In this document: positions 1 through 8,777 of the stretch, piece after piece | Numbering within the stretch: the first letter of the stretch is position 1 | How the letters are laid out: every line of letters begins with the position of its first letter | From: Streptomyces pseudovenezuelae | Lineage (GTDB): Bacteria; Actinomycetota; Actinomycetes; Streptomycetales; Streptomycetaceae | DNA length: 64,000 nt | Assembly: GCF_029892565.1 (NCBI RefSeq) | Contig: NZ_JARXVH010000014.1 | Coordinates: 124,001 to 188,000, forward strand | Reading direction: 5' to 3' | The notes under the pieces: generated by a model | What the model saw: the letters and a program-made list of their open reading frames with translations, nothing else | What the model was told of the DNA's origin: nothing | Databases searched by the model: none | Made by a program: the position numbers and the translations under genes

Positions 1-683
1 ATCGACTCGCCCGCCGCCTTGGCCGCGATGACCTCCTCCAGCGCCTCGCGGTACTCGTCGTGGAGGTCGGAGAGCTCGACCTCGCCGAGCGTGTCCATCA
101 GGGCGTCGGCCAGGTCGAGTTCCTTGGGGTTGACGGTGACGTCGACGTCCGGGGCGACTCCCGAAGGGGCGCGGACCTCGTCCGGCCAGAGCAGGCCGTG
201 CATGGCGATCGCCTCGTCCACGACCCGCAGCATGCCCAGGCGTTCCCGGCCGCGCAGGGCGTACTTGGCGATCGCGACCTTGTTGCTGCGCTTCAGTGCC
301 TCGCGCAGCAGGGTGTACGGCTTCGCCGCGGGGGCGCCGCCCGCCGCGAGGTAGTACGCCGCGTCCATCTGGAGCGGGTCGATCCGGTCGGCCGGGACGA
401 AGGCCACGATCTCGATCGTCCTGGCCGTGGGCAGCGGGAGGTGGGACAGGTCGTCGTCCGTGATCGGGATGATCGAGCCGTCCGCGTCCTCGTACCCCTT
501 GCCGATCTCGGCGGAGGTCACCTCGCGGTCCTCCAGATCGCAGAACTTGCGGTACCGGATGCGGCCGCCGTCCTCGGTGTGGATCTGGCGGAAGGAGATC
601 GAGTGGCTCTCGGTGGCGTTCACCAGCTTGATCGGGATGCTGACCAGGCCGAACGAGATGGCGCCGTTCCATATGGATCTCAC
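1..683 (-). CDS. ku: Ku DNA-end-binding protein (C-terminus beyond window)
   Basis: Bacterial Ku forms a ring on DNA double-strand ends and recruits the NHEJ polymerase/ligase. The GTG start at 681-683 gives an N-terminus reading MRSIWNGAISFGLV, the hallmark opening of bacterial Ku, preceded by a GAAAGGG ribosome site. The rest of the visible frame (SHSISFRQIHTED, RKFC, EVTSAEIGKGYE, and a later LDLADALMDTLGEVELSDLHDEYREAL) follows the Ku beta-barrel/bridge order. About 227 residues are visible; the gene runs off the left edge, so the C-terminal tail is unseen. It is divergent from a LigD-type polymerase 63 bp away, the usual actinobacterial NHEJ arrangement. Identity is very secure. Confidence 0.95.
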   Translation of the reverse strand, partial: MRSIWNGAISFGLVSIPIKLVNATESHSISFRQIHTEDGGRIRYRKFCDLEDREVTSAEIGKGYEDADGSIIPITDDDLSHLPLPTARTIEIVAFVPADRIDPLQMDAAYYLAAGGAPAAKPYTLLREALKRSNKVAIAKYALRGRERLGMLRVVDEAIAMHGLLWPDEVRAPSGVAPDVDVTVNPKELDLADALMDTLGEVELSDLHDEYREALEEVIAAKAAGES

Positions 684-730
684 GTGCAGCACCCTTTCGG
701 TCGGTTTTACTCCGGTACCAGGCTAATTGC

Positions 731-743
731 ATGAGATTCTCAT
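731..743. promoter_or_regulatory. 13-bp perfect palindrome between ku and the NHEJ polymerase gene
   Basis: ATGAGA-T-TCTCAT is a perfect inverted repeat ending three bases before the ATG of the polymerase gene and inside the 63-bp divergent promoter region shared with ku. Its position suggests an operator that could act on both genes. No regulator is known to me for this motif; chance occurrence of a 6-bp arm palindrome is possible. Confidence 0.4.
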
Positions 744-746
744 CGT

Positions 747-1628
747 ATGACGCCCATCACAGAGGTGGAGGGGAGACGGCTCGCGCTCAGCAATCTGGAG
801 AAGGTGCTGTATCCGGCGACCGGCTTCACCAAGGGCGAGGTGCTGCACTACTACGCCACCACCGCCGCCGCGCTCCTCCCCCATCTGCGGGACCGGCCCG
901 TCTCCTTCCTGCGGTATCCCGACGGGCCGGACGGGCAGGTGTTCTTCACCAAGAACGTTCCGCCGGGTACGCCCGAGTGGGTCACCACCGCCGAGGTGCC
1001 GCGGTCGGAGGGGCCGGCGCGGATGGTTCTCGTACAGGATCTGGCGAGCCTGATGTGGGCCGCCAATCTCGTCACCGAGTTCCACACGCCCCAGTGGGTG
1101 ATCGGCGCCCCCGGGGAGGCCGACCGGATCGTCTTCGATCTCGATCCGGGGGCGCCCGCCACGATCGTCGACTGCTGCGAGGTCGCGCTGTGGCTGCGCG
1201 AGCGGCTCGCGGCGGACGGCATCGACGCCCACGCCAAGACCTCGGGCGCGAAGGGGCTGCACCTGCTGGCCGCGCTGCGTCCGGTCCCGTCCGAGCAGGT
1301 CAGCGAGTACGCCAAACAGCTCGCCGTCGAGGCCGAGCGGGCCCTGCCCCGGCTCGTCGTGCACCGGATGACGCGGAGCCTGCGGCCGGGAAAGGTGTTC
1401 GTCGACTGGAGCCAGAACGCGGCCCGCAAGACGACCGCCACCCCCTACACCCTGCGCGCCCGCCCCGAGCCCACCGTCTCCACGCCGGTGACGTGGGCCG
1501 AGGTCGAGGAGTGCGGGGCGCCGGACCGGCTGGCCTTCCGGGCCGCGGACATCGCCCCGCGCCTTGAGGAGTACGGCGACCTGCTCGCCCCGCTCACCGA
1601 ACCGGGCAGCGCCGGTTCACTGCCGTGA
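747..1628 (+). CDS. Stand-alone LigD-type NHEJ polymerase (AEP primase-polymerase domain)
   Basis: A 293-residue archaeo-eukaryotic-primase-fold polymerase of the LigD PolDom family, which fills gaps and adds ribonucleotides at broken ends with Ku. Visible signatures are the N-terminal NLEKVLYPATGFTKGEVLHYY block, the catalytic DLDPG motif (about residues 131-135), KTSGAKGLHLL, and a C-terminal KVFVDWSQNAARKTTATPYTLR segment, all typical of PolDom. The length equals one domain, so neither the ligase nor the phosphoesterase modules of full LigD are present; a ligase must be supplied elsewhere in the genome. It is divergent from ku. There is no strong ribosome site before the ATG, so the message may be leaderless or nearly so. 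Confidence 0.93.
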   Translation: MTPITEVEGRRLALSNLEKVLYPATGFTKGEVLHYYATTAAALLPHLRDRPVSFLRYPDGPDGQVFFTKNVPPGTPEWVTTAEVPRSEGPARMVLVQDLASLMWAANLVTEFHTPQWVIGAPGEADRIVFDLDPGAPATIVDCCEVALWLRERLAADGIDAHAKTSGAKGLHLLAALRPVPSEQVSEYAKQLAVEAERALPRLVVHRMTRSLRPGKVFVDWSQNAARKTTATPYTLRARPEPTVSTPVTWAEVEECGAPDRLAFRAADIAPRLEEYGDLLAPLTEPGSAGSLP

Positions 1629-1686
1629 GCCGAACGGGATCAGGGCGCCCCGACCTCGTACCCGTGCCCCTCGCGCCCGTAGCCCT

Positions 1687-2490
1687 TCACACCCGCGCCC
1701 ACGTCCCCCGGTCCCGTGCCATCGCGTGCAGTGCCTCCACGTCCGCCGGTTTGAGTACTCCGCCGAGGCGGGAGAGGCCCGAGAGGTCGGTGTCCTGGAG
1801 GATGCGGACCTCTCGGAGCGGCGCGGTGACCGAGAGGTCGGCGGGGCCGGCGAGGGCCAGTACCGGATGGACCTCGGCCGTGAGCGCGTACGAGGCGCGG
1901 GCGGCGTCGGCCCGGACGCGGCGCAGCAGCGGCTGGGGTTCGCGGCGGCCCAGCGCGACCATCGGGTCGGCGACCGTCACCCGCTGCTTGCGCGCGTACA
2001 GCGTGTGCACGGCGAACAGGCCGCCCGGCCCGATCACCAGGTGGTGAACGCGGTCACCGCCCGGCAGCGGCACCGAGTGCAGGGCGTGCCAGCCCGCGCC
2101 GTCCAGCTGGTCCAGGGCCTCGCCGACCGCCTGTTCCGCGGTGAGGGCCCGGCGCCTCGGGTCCGCGCGGAGCCGGTGGGAGGACGCCGGTTCCCGGTCC
2201 AGGTCGACCAGCAGCGCCTCGCCTGGACGGTTGGGCGCCAGGTCGTCGTCCGGATGGAGGGAGAGCCGGGCCAGCTCGGCCGGGGTCGGGACGGGTGGCG
2301 GGCCCACCGTCACCGGGCCGGTGAGGAAGGGCCCCAGGGCTTCCAGGACGTCCTCTCTCTCGTCCTCGCTGAGCAGATTGACCCTGGCCGCCTCACGGTC
2401 GTACCAGGCGATGTTCCTGCCGTCCGTGAGACAGACGTAGAGCCGCTCCTGGCCATGCCGCCAGGCGGGTACGACGCGTAGTCCGGTCAT
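1687..2490 (-). CDS. NERD-domain-like protein
   Basis: A 267-residue protein of unknown cellular role. The N-terminal about 75 residues (YVCLTDGRNIAWYDREAARVNLL) form a small beta-rich unit, and residues about 115-230 resemble a nuclease-related domain (NERD): LDGAGWHALHSVPLPGG, then RVHHLVIGPGGLFAVHT, then a charged strand. NERD proteins are distantly related to restriction-type nucleases, but the catalytic residues are not clear here. The ATG has an AAGGGG ribosome site about 8 bases upstream. It is convergent with the polymerase gene and divergent from the phosphatase gene. A link to the neighbouring DNA-repair genes is only positional. Confidence 0.72.
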   Translation of the reverse strand: MTGLRVVPAWRHGQERLYVCLTDGRNIAWYDREAARVNLLSEDEREDVLEALGPFLTGPVTVGPPPVPTPAELARLSLHPDDDLAPNRPGEALLVDLDREPASSHRLRADPRRRALTAEQAVGEALDQLDGAGWHALHSVPLPGGDRVHHLVIGPGGLFAVHTLYARKQRVTVADPMVALGRREPQPLLRRVRADAARASYALTAEVHPVLALAGPADLSVTAPLREVRILQDTDLSGLSRLGGVLKPADVEALHAMARDRGTWARV

Positions 2491-2589
2491 GCACCATCAC
2501 CCCTTGACCATGGGAACAGGCGGGGTGCTCCCCGGGCAAGAACCCGGTTACCTTTGAGACCAGTTGGGCGCGGAGTTGGGGAGGCGTTG

Positions 2590-3096
2590 TTGCGTACCCG
2601 CAGGAAGCAACCCGACGTACCGGCTCCGGACACTCCGTGGAGCGAGATCGTGCCTGGTCTGTGGATGGGCGGGCACGAATTCAGGGGTCACTCCGGACAA
2701 CTCGAATTCGCTGTGGCGCGGGACGAGTTCGACCTCGTCCAGACTCTGCTCAGGCTGCCGGGACACGGTCCGGATCCCGGCGTCGAGCATCATGTGTGGC
2801 CGATACCGGACGGGCCGCTGGACGGGACGCAGCTCGCGGGCGTCATCCGGCTCGCGCGGGCCGCGAGCGACGCGATGGACGAGGGCCGAAAGGTCCTCGT
2901 CCGCTGTTACAGCGGCTACAACCGCTCGGGTCTTGTCGTCGCGCAGACGCTCGTCCAGCGGGGCGGCTCCGCCGACGAGGCGATACGGCTGATCAGGACC
3001 CGGCGTTCGCCCTGGGCCCTGCACAACGAGCTGTTCGTGGACTATCTGCGGACGGGGCTGTCGACGGCACGGTTGCTGGAGGAACTGACGGAGTAG
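2590..3096 (+). CDS. Protein-tyrosine/dual-specificity phosphatase
   Basis: A 168-residue cysteine phosphatase. The P-loop CYSGYNRSG (Cys about 106, Arg about 112) fits the CX5R signature, preceded by the general-acid region HHVWPIPDGPLDG and followed by a helix and QLIRTRRSPWALHN-like tail typical of the DSP fold. The TTG at 2590 is chosen because GGGGAGG lies 5 bases upstream; in-frame TTGs at 2587 and 2554 are alternatives. No signal peptide or membrane segment is seen, so it is cytoplasmic. The substrate cannot be told from the sequence. Confidence 0.82.
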   Translation: MRTRRKQPDVPAPDTPWSEIVPGLWMGGHEFRGHSGQLEFAVARDEFDLVQTLLRLPGHGPDPGVEHHVWPIPDGPLDGTQLAGVIRLARAASDAMDEGRKVLVRCYSGYNRSGLVVAQTLVQRGGSADEAIRLIRTRRSPWALHNELFVDYLRTGLSTARLLEELTE

Positions 3097-3207
3097 CGGG
3101 GCGGGCAATCGTTTCGTGAGGGGTGCCGCCGGGGCTCGTCTCCGGGCGAATTCTCCGGATGAATAGGGTGTACTGGGTCATCGGTCACCCTCGCACCCAG
3201 GAGCACC

Positions 3208-4014
3208 GTGCCCCGCACCAGCCCCGCGCGCACCCGTCCCGCGCGCACCGCCCTCGCCGTCACCCTGTTGACGGCGACCGCGGTGGTCACGGCGGCCTGC
3301 GGTGACACGGGCGGGCTGCGCGGGGCCGGCGCGACGCCGACCGCGACCAGTCCGGCCAAGCTCTGGCCCCGTCTGTCCCCGGCCACCAGCCCCGCCTGGA
3401 ACTACGACGACGGCGAGTCCGAGCTCGTCCGGGGCATCACCGCGCCGCGCGACGACATCCGCAAGGTCGACCCGATCGCCGTCGTACGCGAGGAGATCCG
3501 CCGGCACCCGGACGACTACACGAGCACGAAGGCGCCGTACGCCGGGACGAACCGCCGGCTGGCCGACTGCGCCGAGGGGGCCGGGCACGGGAGCTGTCCC
3601 GTTCTCAAGCCGTACTACCGCGACCTGACCGGTGACGGGCGGGACGACCTCACGCTGGGTTTCCGGCTGCTGCCCGGCAATCAGACGGCCGTGCGCGTCT
3701 ACACCTTCGAGTCGGGCCGGCTGGTCCAGGTCATGTCCAACGACGACGCGGTGAGCGGGGTCGAACTGGCCGGGCGGTCCGTGATCATCCACTCGCCGTC
3801 CGACATCGCGGACTACGAGTACCGCTTCCAGTGGACCTGGGACCCGGACCAGCGCGTGATGCTGCTGACCCATGACGAGATGCTCCGCACGGGGGACGGG
3901 AAGCACGACCGGCACGTGTCGCCATCCCCCTCGGCATCACGCTCTCCCTCGGCATCACCCTCTCCCTCGACATCACGCTCGGCCTCGGCATCCGCTTCGG
4001 TGGGCGCCGGATGA
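3208..4014 (+). CDS. Lipoprotein with Ser/Ala/Pro-rich C-terminal tail
   Basis: A 268-residue predicted lipoprotein. The Arg-rich N-terminus is followed by a hydrophobic stretch and a cysteine in VVTAACGD (Cys about 31); the -3 residue is Thr, so the lipobox is weak. Residues about 60-225 form a globular domain containing YYRDLTGDGRDDLTLGFRLLPGNQTAVRVYTFESGRLVQV, reminiscent of a secreted VCBS-like repeat. The last 30 residues are nearly all Ser, Pro and Ala, encoded by repeated tcgcc/tcgg codons. The stop overlaps the start of the sensor kinase gene (ATGA), so the two are probably translationally coupled. An accessory role like that of CseA is an inference from this arrangement. Confidence 0.72.
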   Translation: MPRTSPARTRPARTALAVTLLTATAVVTAACGDTGGLRGAGATPTATSPAKLWPRLSPATSPAWNYDDGESELVRGITAPRDDIRKVDPIAVVREEIRRHPDDYTSTKAPYAGTNRRLADCAEGAGHGSCPVLKPYYRDLTGDGRDDLTLGFRLLPGNQTAVRVYTFESGRLVQVMSNDDAVSGVELAGRSVIIHSPSDIADYEYRFQWTWDPDQRVMLLTHDEMLRTGDGKHDRHVSPSPSASRSPSASPSPSTSRSASASASVGAG

Positions 4015-5246
4015 GGTTCGCGCTTCCGCACTGGGCCGGCACCCTCGCGGTCAAGGCCGCCGTCTTCATCACCGTGATGTGCTGCGCGCTCGCCGCGCTG
4101 CTCGGCGTCCTCGTGCATGTCTCGGTGACCGACCAGATCGTCGGCCAGGCCCGGGACCTGGCGCTGTCCCGGCTGGGCGATGCCACGGAGTCGTTCGAGG
4201 CGGGGGACACGCTGATGCCGGGGGCCGGGGTCGATCCGCCGGGCCTGCCCGCCCGGTTGCGGACGCTGGCGGCGGACGGTGAGCGCGGCACGATGGTCGC
4301 CGACCACCGCGGGCGCCCCACGATGTGGGCGGCCGGGCCGGTCAACGGCGGGCGGGCGCTGGCCGTGCGGGTCGACTACGCGCAGGGCCGGCGCACCATC
4401 GTCGGGCTCGACCGGGCGATCGTGTGGTCGTCGGCGCTGGCGATCGGGGCGACGTTGCTGGTCGGCGCGTTCGCGGTGACCCGGGTGACGCGGCGGCTGC
4501 ACGCGACGGCGCAGGTGGCGCGGCGGATCAGTGCGGGTGATCTGGACGCGCGCGTGGACGACTCACGGACCAAGGATCCGACGCGGCCGCAGGACGAGGT
4601 GGCCGCGGTGGCCGCTGCGCTCGACTCGATGGCGGCCTCGTTGCAGGGGAAGTTGTTGAGCGAGCAGCGGTTCACGGCGGATGTGGCGCATGAGTTGCGT
4701 ACTCCGCTGACCGGGTTGCATGCGGCGGCCGAACTGTTGCCGCCGGGGCGGCCGACGGAGTTGGTGCTGGATCGGGTGGCCGCGTTGCGGACGCTGACCG
4801 AGGACCTGTTGGAGATCTCGCGGCTGGACACCGGGCGGGAGCTGCTGGAGGTGGACACCGAGGAGTTGGGGGCGTTGGCCGAGCGGGTGGTGCGGGCGTC
4901 GGGGACCGATACCGAGGTTGTCGTCGAGCGGGACGCGCGCGTGGAGACGGATCGGCGGCGGCTTGAGCGGGTGCTGGGGAATCTGGTCGCCAACGCGCAT
5001 CGGCATGGGCGTGCGCCGGTGTCTCTGACGGTTGACGGGGGTGTGGTGGTCGTGCGGGATCACGGGGACGGGTTTCCGGAGTATCTGCTGGTGCACGGGC
5101 CACAGCGGTTCCGTACGGAAGGGGGTGCTCGGGGGCATGGGTTGGGGTTGACCATCGCTGTGGGGCAGGCGGAGGTGTTGGGGGCGCGGCTTGAGTTTGC
5201 GAACGCGGTCGATGGTGGGGCGGTTGCGACGTTGACGCTCCTCTAG
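4011..5246 (+). CDS. Membrane sensor histidine kinase
   Basis: A 411-residue HK. Two membrane spans (about residues 12-36 and 137-157) flank a 100-residue extracytoplasmic sensor, followed by HAMP (about 158-215). The H-box FTADVAHELRTPLTG has the phosphoacceptor His at 227. The ATPase domain has the N-box ERVLGNLVANAHRHG, the G1 box VVRDHGDGF and the G2 box GGARGHGLGLTIA. No response regulator is adjacent; instead the kinase overlaps a lipoprotein gene by 4 bp. It is therefore an orphan kinase with a possible lipoprotein accessory factor. GC and codon use resemble the neighbours, except that the 3' half has relaxed third-position choice (more T/G-ending codons). Confidence 0.9.
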   Translation: MRFALPHWAGTLAVKAAVFITVMCCALAALLGVLVHVSVTDQIVGQARDLALSRLGDATESFEAGDTLMPGAGVDPPGLPARLRTLAADGERGTMVADHRGRPTMWAAGPVNGGRALAVRVDYAQGRRTIVGLDRAIVWSSALAIGATLLVGAFAVTRVTRRLHATAQVARRISAGDLDARVDDSRTKDPTRPQDEVAAVAAALDSMAASLQGKLLSEQRFTADVAHELRTPLTGLHAAAELLPPGRPTELVLDRVAALRTLTEDLLEISRLDTGRELLEVDTEELGALAERVVRASGTDTEVVVERDARVETDRRRLERVLGNLVANAHRHGRAPVSLTVDGGVVVVRDHGDGFPEYLLVHGPQRFRTEGGARGHGLGLTIAVGQAEVLGARLEFANAVDGGAVATLTLL

Positions 5247-5301
5247 GGGGCGCAGAAAGAGCTCGGGGCCTCAGGTTGTTCGTTGGCCGCGGCTCTGTGG
5301 G

Positions 5302-5330
5302 GCTTGTCGCGCAGTTCCCCGCGCCCCTGA
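5302..5330. repeat. Interspersed Streptomyces intergenic element, copy 1
   Basis: The segment around GCGCAGTTCCCCGCGCCCCT lies between the sensor kinase and the SH3-like gene. The same core occurs inverted at 24631-24658. I recognise it as a short element scattered through Streptomyces intergenic regions, able to form part of a GC-rich hairpin. Confidence 0.65.
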
Positions 5331-5453
5331 CGGGGCGTTGCGGTGGACGGCATTCCTGATTGGCCCAGCGTGGCGGGCGCCCTCGCCACCCTCCTCCTAA
5401 TGTGGCGATTAGTCCGCTTCACCCCTCTCCACCCCCGTTCATGGAGGTCCCCC

Positions 5454-5873
5454 ATGTCGCTGCGCTCCCTCTCCACCCGTCTCTCCATAGCCGCTGCCGC
5501 CGGTGCGCTTCTCGCGTCCGTCGCCGCCACTCCCGCGCTGGCCGACGACGACTGGGACGGCGGCGACGACCCGGGGGTCAGCCGTCATGACGACGGGTGG
5601 GACGACCACGGGGACTGGAACGACCACCAGAACAACCCCCGGCTGTACCGAGGTGTCGTGACGGCGAGTGAGCTGCTGCTGCGCAGCGCGCCGAACCGGG
5701 GCGGGCAGGTGATCCGGGTGGCCTACCGGGGGCAGCACGTCTCGATCTTCTGCAAGACCCAGGGCCAGAACATCCAGGGCAACCGGAACTGGTACCTCCT
5801 CACGGACGGCACCTGGGCCTGGGGCTCCGCGCGGTACATCAAGACGCTCGGACCCTCGCCACGCTGGTGCTGA
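5454..5873 (+). CDS. Secreted SH3-like domain protein
   Basis: A 139-residue exported protein. The ATG at 5454 follows a GGAGGT ribosome site. Residues 1-30 are a Sec signal peptide ending in ATPALA. Mature residues begin with an Asp/His/Trp-rich spacer (DDDWDGGDD, DDGWDDHGDWNDH) that could bind metals. The C-terminal 70 residues (GVVTASELLLRSAPNRGGQVIRVAYRGQHVSIFCKTQGQ, ending WAWGSARYIKTL) match bacterial SH3-like domains that bind cell-wall peptides. It precedes the RodA/PBP pair on the same strand, consistent with a wall-related role, although 43 bp separate it from the next gene and it may be independently transcribed. Confidence 0.8.
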   Translation: MSLRSLSTRLSIAAAAGALLASVAATPALADDDWDGGDDPGVSRHDDGWDDHGDWNDHQNNPRLYRGVVTASELLLRSAPNRGGQVIRVAYRGQHVSIFCKTQGQNIQGNRNWYLLTDGTWAWGSARYIKTLGPSPRWC

Positions 5874-5916
5874 CGCCCTGAGATCACAAGACGCACTATT
5901 TGGGTAGGTTCCGGAC

Positions 5917-7278
5917 ATGACGAAGGCCGGAATCACCGTGGTGGAGGCGGATGCTCCCGCTCCCGCGGTACGCCTGCCCCGACGCCGTGGCATCGAACTC
6001 GCCCTCATCGTCCTGGCCGTACTGCTCTCGGTGTACGGCTACTGCGCTGTCGGCCTCGCCAAGCACGGCACCGTCCCGCCCGGCGCCGCCGGTTACGGCG
6101 CCGGGCTCGGCGCGCTCGCGCTGCTCGCCCATCTCGCGGTGCGGGTGCGCGCCCCGTACGCCGATCCGCTGCTGCTGCCGATCGGTGTGCTGCTCAACGG
6201 CGTCGGCCTGGTCCTGATCTACCGGCTCGACCTGGAAACTCCGGGCGATCGCGCGGCCCCCACCCAACTCGTCTGGTCCACCCTGGGCGTGACCCTGTTC
6301 ACCGTCGTCGTGCTGGCCCTGCGCGACCACCGGGTGCTCCAGCGGTACGCGTACGTGTGCGTGGTCGGCGCGCTCGTCCTGCTGCTCCTGCCGATCTTCT
6401 TCCCGGCGGTCAACGGCGCCCGCATCTGGATCCGGATCGCCGGATTCTCCATCCAGCCGGGCGAGTTCGCGAAGGTGCTGCTGGCGATCTTCTTCGCCGC
6501 GTACCTGGCCGCCAACCGCAACGCCCTCGCCTACGCCGGCCGTCGCGTGGGGTGGCTCCAACTGCCCACGGGGCGCGTGCTCGGCCCGATCGTCGCCGTC
6601 TGGCTGCTGAGCGTCGGCGTCCTGGTCCTTGAGCGCGACCTCGGCACCTCGCTGCTGTTCTTCGGCCTGTTCGTCGTCCTCCTCTACGTCGCCACCGGCC
6701 GCACCGGCTGGATCGCGGTCGGCCTGCTGCTGGCCTCGCTCGGGGCGGTGGCCGTCGGCTGGCTGGAACCGCACGTGCACAGCAGGGTCGAGGACTGGCT
6801 GCACCCGTTCGCGTCGATCGAGGCGGGGCAGGGGCCGAACCAACTCGCGCAGTCGCTCTTCGCGTTCGCGGCCGGCGGGGTCCTCGGCACCGGCCTGGGC
6901 CTCGGCCACTCCACCCTCATCGGCTTCGCCGCCAAGTCGGACTTCATCCTGGCGACTGCGGGCGAGGAGCTGGGCCTGGCCGGACTGTCCGCGCTCTTCA
7001 TCCTGTACGGCCTGCTGGTGGAGCGCGGCTACCGGGCGGGACTCGCCCTGCGCGACCCCTTCGGCCGACTCCTCGCCGTCGGCCTGGCCTCGATCGTCGC
7101 GCTCCAGGTGTTCGTGATCGCGGGCGGGGTGACCGGGCTGATCCCCCTCACCGGCATGGCGATGCCCTTCCTCGCCCAGGGCGGCTCCTCGGTGGTCACC
7201 AACTGGGCGATCGTGGCGCTGCTGATCCGCATCAGCGATTCGGCGCGCGGCCAGTACGACAGGGAGGTCCGCCCGTGA
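5917..7278 (+). CDS. SEDS-family peptidoglycan glycosyltransferase (FtsW/RodA type)
   Basis: A 453-residue polytopic membrane protein with about 10-12 hydrophobic segments. Family signatures are NGARIWIRIAGFSIQPGEFAKVLLAIFFAAYLA, the LERDLGTSLLFFGLFVVLLYVATGR block (catalytic Asp in ERDLG), and the C-terminal GVTGLIPLTGMAMPFLAQGGSSVV. SEDS proteins polymerise lipid II and act with a cognate class B PBP; the PBP gene starts inside the last codons here (GTGA overlap). In S. coelicolor this pair lies beside Ku and is distinct from the FtsW of the dcw cluster, so a role in sporulation or lateral wall growth is likelier than general division. Confidence 0.95.
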   Translation: MTKAGITVVEADAPAPAVRLPRRRGIELALIVLAVLLSVYGYCAVGLAKHGTVPPGAAGYGAGLGALALLAHLAVRVRAPYADPLLLPIGVLLNGVGLVLIYRLDLETPGDRAAPTQLVWSTLGVTLFTVVVLALRDHRVLQRYAYVCVVGALVLLLLPIFFPAVNGARIWIRIAGFSIQPGEFAKVLLAIFFAAYLAANRNALAYAGRRVGWLQLPTGRVLGPIVAVWLLSVGVLVLERDLGTSLLFFGLFVVLLYVATGRTGWIAVGLLLASLGAVAVGWLEPHVHSRVEDWLHPFASIEAGQGPNQLAQSLFAFAAGGVLGTGLGLGHSTLIGFAAKSDFILATAGEELGLAGLSALFILYGLLVERGYRAGLALRDPFGRLLAVGLASIVALQVFVIAGGVTGLIPLTGMAMPFLAQGGSSVVTNWAIVALLIRISDSARGQYDREVRP

Positions 7279-8732
7279 CGCGGTACATCCGGCGCGCGGC
7301 GGTCTTCTGCGCCCTGCTGCTCGTGGCGCTCCTGGTCAACGCCACCCGCATCCAGGTCTTCCAGGCCCAGTCCTACGACGACAATCCGGCCAACCGCCGC
7401 TCCAGCGTCGCCCGTTGGGGCCAGCCGCGCGGGAACATCCTGGTCGGCGGCGGCAAGGTCACCGGCTCCCGGGACACCGGCGAGCAGCTCCGCTACGAAC
7501 GGACGTACGCCGACGGGCCGTTGTACGCGCCCGTCACCGGCTTCGCCTCGCAGGTGTATGGGACCGCGTTCCTGGAGCACTCCGAGGACGGGGTGCTGTC
7601 CGGCACCGACCCGATGCTCACGCCGTTCCCGCTGTGGAACGACCTCACGCGCGCGCAGAGCCGGGGCGGGAACGTCGTCACGACCCTCGACAAGGCCGCG
7701 CAGCAGGCGGCGTACACCGGACTCGGCTCGCGCAAGGGGGCGGTGGCGGCCGTGGAACCGTCGACCGGGAGGATCCTGGCGCTGGTATCGACGCCCTCCT
7801 ACGACCCGGCCGTGCTGTCGGGCAACGCCTCGGCGACGGAGCGGTCCTGGGCGCGGCTGAACGGCGATCCGGACAAGCCGATGCTCAACCGGGCGATCCG
7901 GCAGACGTATCCGCCGGGGTCGACCTTCAAGGTGGTGACCGCGGCGGCCGCGTTGGACGCCGGAGTGATCACGGATGTCGATGCGCCGACCGACTCCCCC
8001 GCCCCCTACACCCTCCCCGGCACCACCACCTCCCTCACCAACGAGTCCGAGGGGTGCGAGGACGTCTCGCTGCGGACCGCCTTCGAGTGGTCGTGCAACA
8101 CGGTGTTCGCGAAGCTGGGCGCGGACGTGGGGGTGACGGACATGGCGGCCACGGCGAAGGGCTTCGGCTTCAACGACACGGGACTGCGCATCCCGTTCTC
8201 GGTCGCGCCGAGCACCTTCGACACCTCCGTCGACAAGGCGCAGCTCGCGCTGTCGTCGATCGGGCAGTACAACACGCGGGCCACGCCCTTGCAGATGGCG
8301 ATGGTCGCGGGGGCGGTGGCCAACGGCGGGCAGGTGCGGACGCCGTATCTGGTGGAGCGGACGACGACGGACGACGGGGACACGGTGTCGTCGGCGGGTT
8401 CGCGCCCGGTGCGACAGGCCATGCACCCGGCGACCGCGGTCCGGATGAAGGAGCTGATGGAGGACGTCGTCACAGAGGGCACCGGCACGAACGCCGCCAT
8501 CCCCGGCGCCACCGTCGGCGGCAAGACCGGCACGGCCCAGCACGGCCTCGGCAACTCCGGTACGCCGTACGCATGGTTCGTCTCCTGGGCGCAGGGCGAG
8601 CGGGACATCGAGCCGAAGGTCGCGGTGGCCGTGGTGGTGGAGGACGCGTCGGCGGTCCGCGGGGACATCACCGGGGGCGGGGTGGCGGCGCCGATCGCGC
8701 GGGCGGTGATGCAGTCGGTGCTCGCTCCGTGA
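7275..8732 (+). CDS. Class B penicillin-binding protein (transpeptidase)
   Basis: A 485-residue D,D-transpeptidase. An N-terminal membrane anchor (residues 8-23) leads into a short non-penicillin-binding domain (GGNVVTTLDKAAQQAAY). The catalytic domain has all three motifs: STFK with Ser216/Lys219, SCN at 273-275, and KTGTA at 417-421. It overlaps the SEDS gene by GTGA, so the two are made together as a polymerase/crosslinker pair. It is shorter than cell-division PBP3 and has no PASTA repeats. Downstream, a stand-alone gene starts after 45 bp. Confidence 0.94.
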   Translation: MTRYIRRAAVFCALLLVALLVNATRIQVFQAQSYDDNPANRRSSVARWGQPRGNILVGGGKVTGSRDTGEQLRYERTYADGPLYAPVTGFASQVYGTAFLEHSEDGVLSGTDPMLTPFPLWNDLTRAQSRGGNVVTTLDKAAQQAAYTGLGSRKGAVAAVEPSTGRILALVSTPSYDPAVLSGNASATERSWARLNGDPDKPMLNRAIRQTYPPGSTFKVVTAAAALDAGVITDVDAPTDSPAPYTLPGTTTSLTNESEGCEDVSLRTAFEWSCNTVFAKLGADVGVTDMAATAKGFGFNDTGLRIPFSVAPSTFDTSVDKAQLALSSIGQYNTRATPLQMAMVAGAVANGGQVRTPYLVERTTTDDGDTVSSAGSRPVRQAMHPATAVRMKELMEDVVTEGTGTNAAIPGATVGGKTGTAQHGLGNSGTPYAWFVSWAQGERDIEPKVAVAVVVEDASAVRGDITGGGVAAPIARAVMQSVLAP

Positions 8733-8777
8733 GATATGGGGTACCGGGGCGGTCCGTCCCTACCTAACGTTCGGTAC

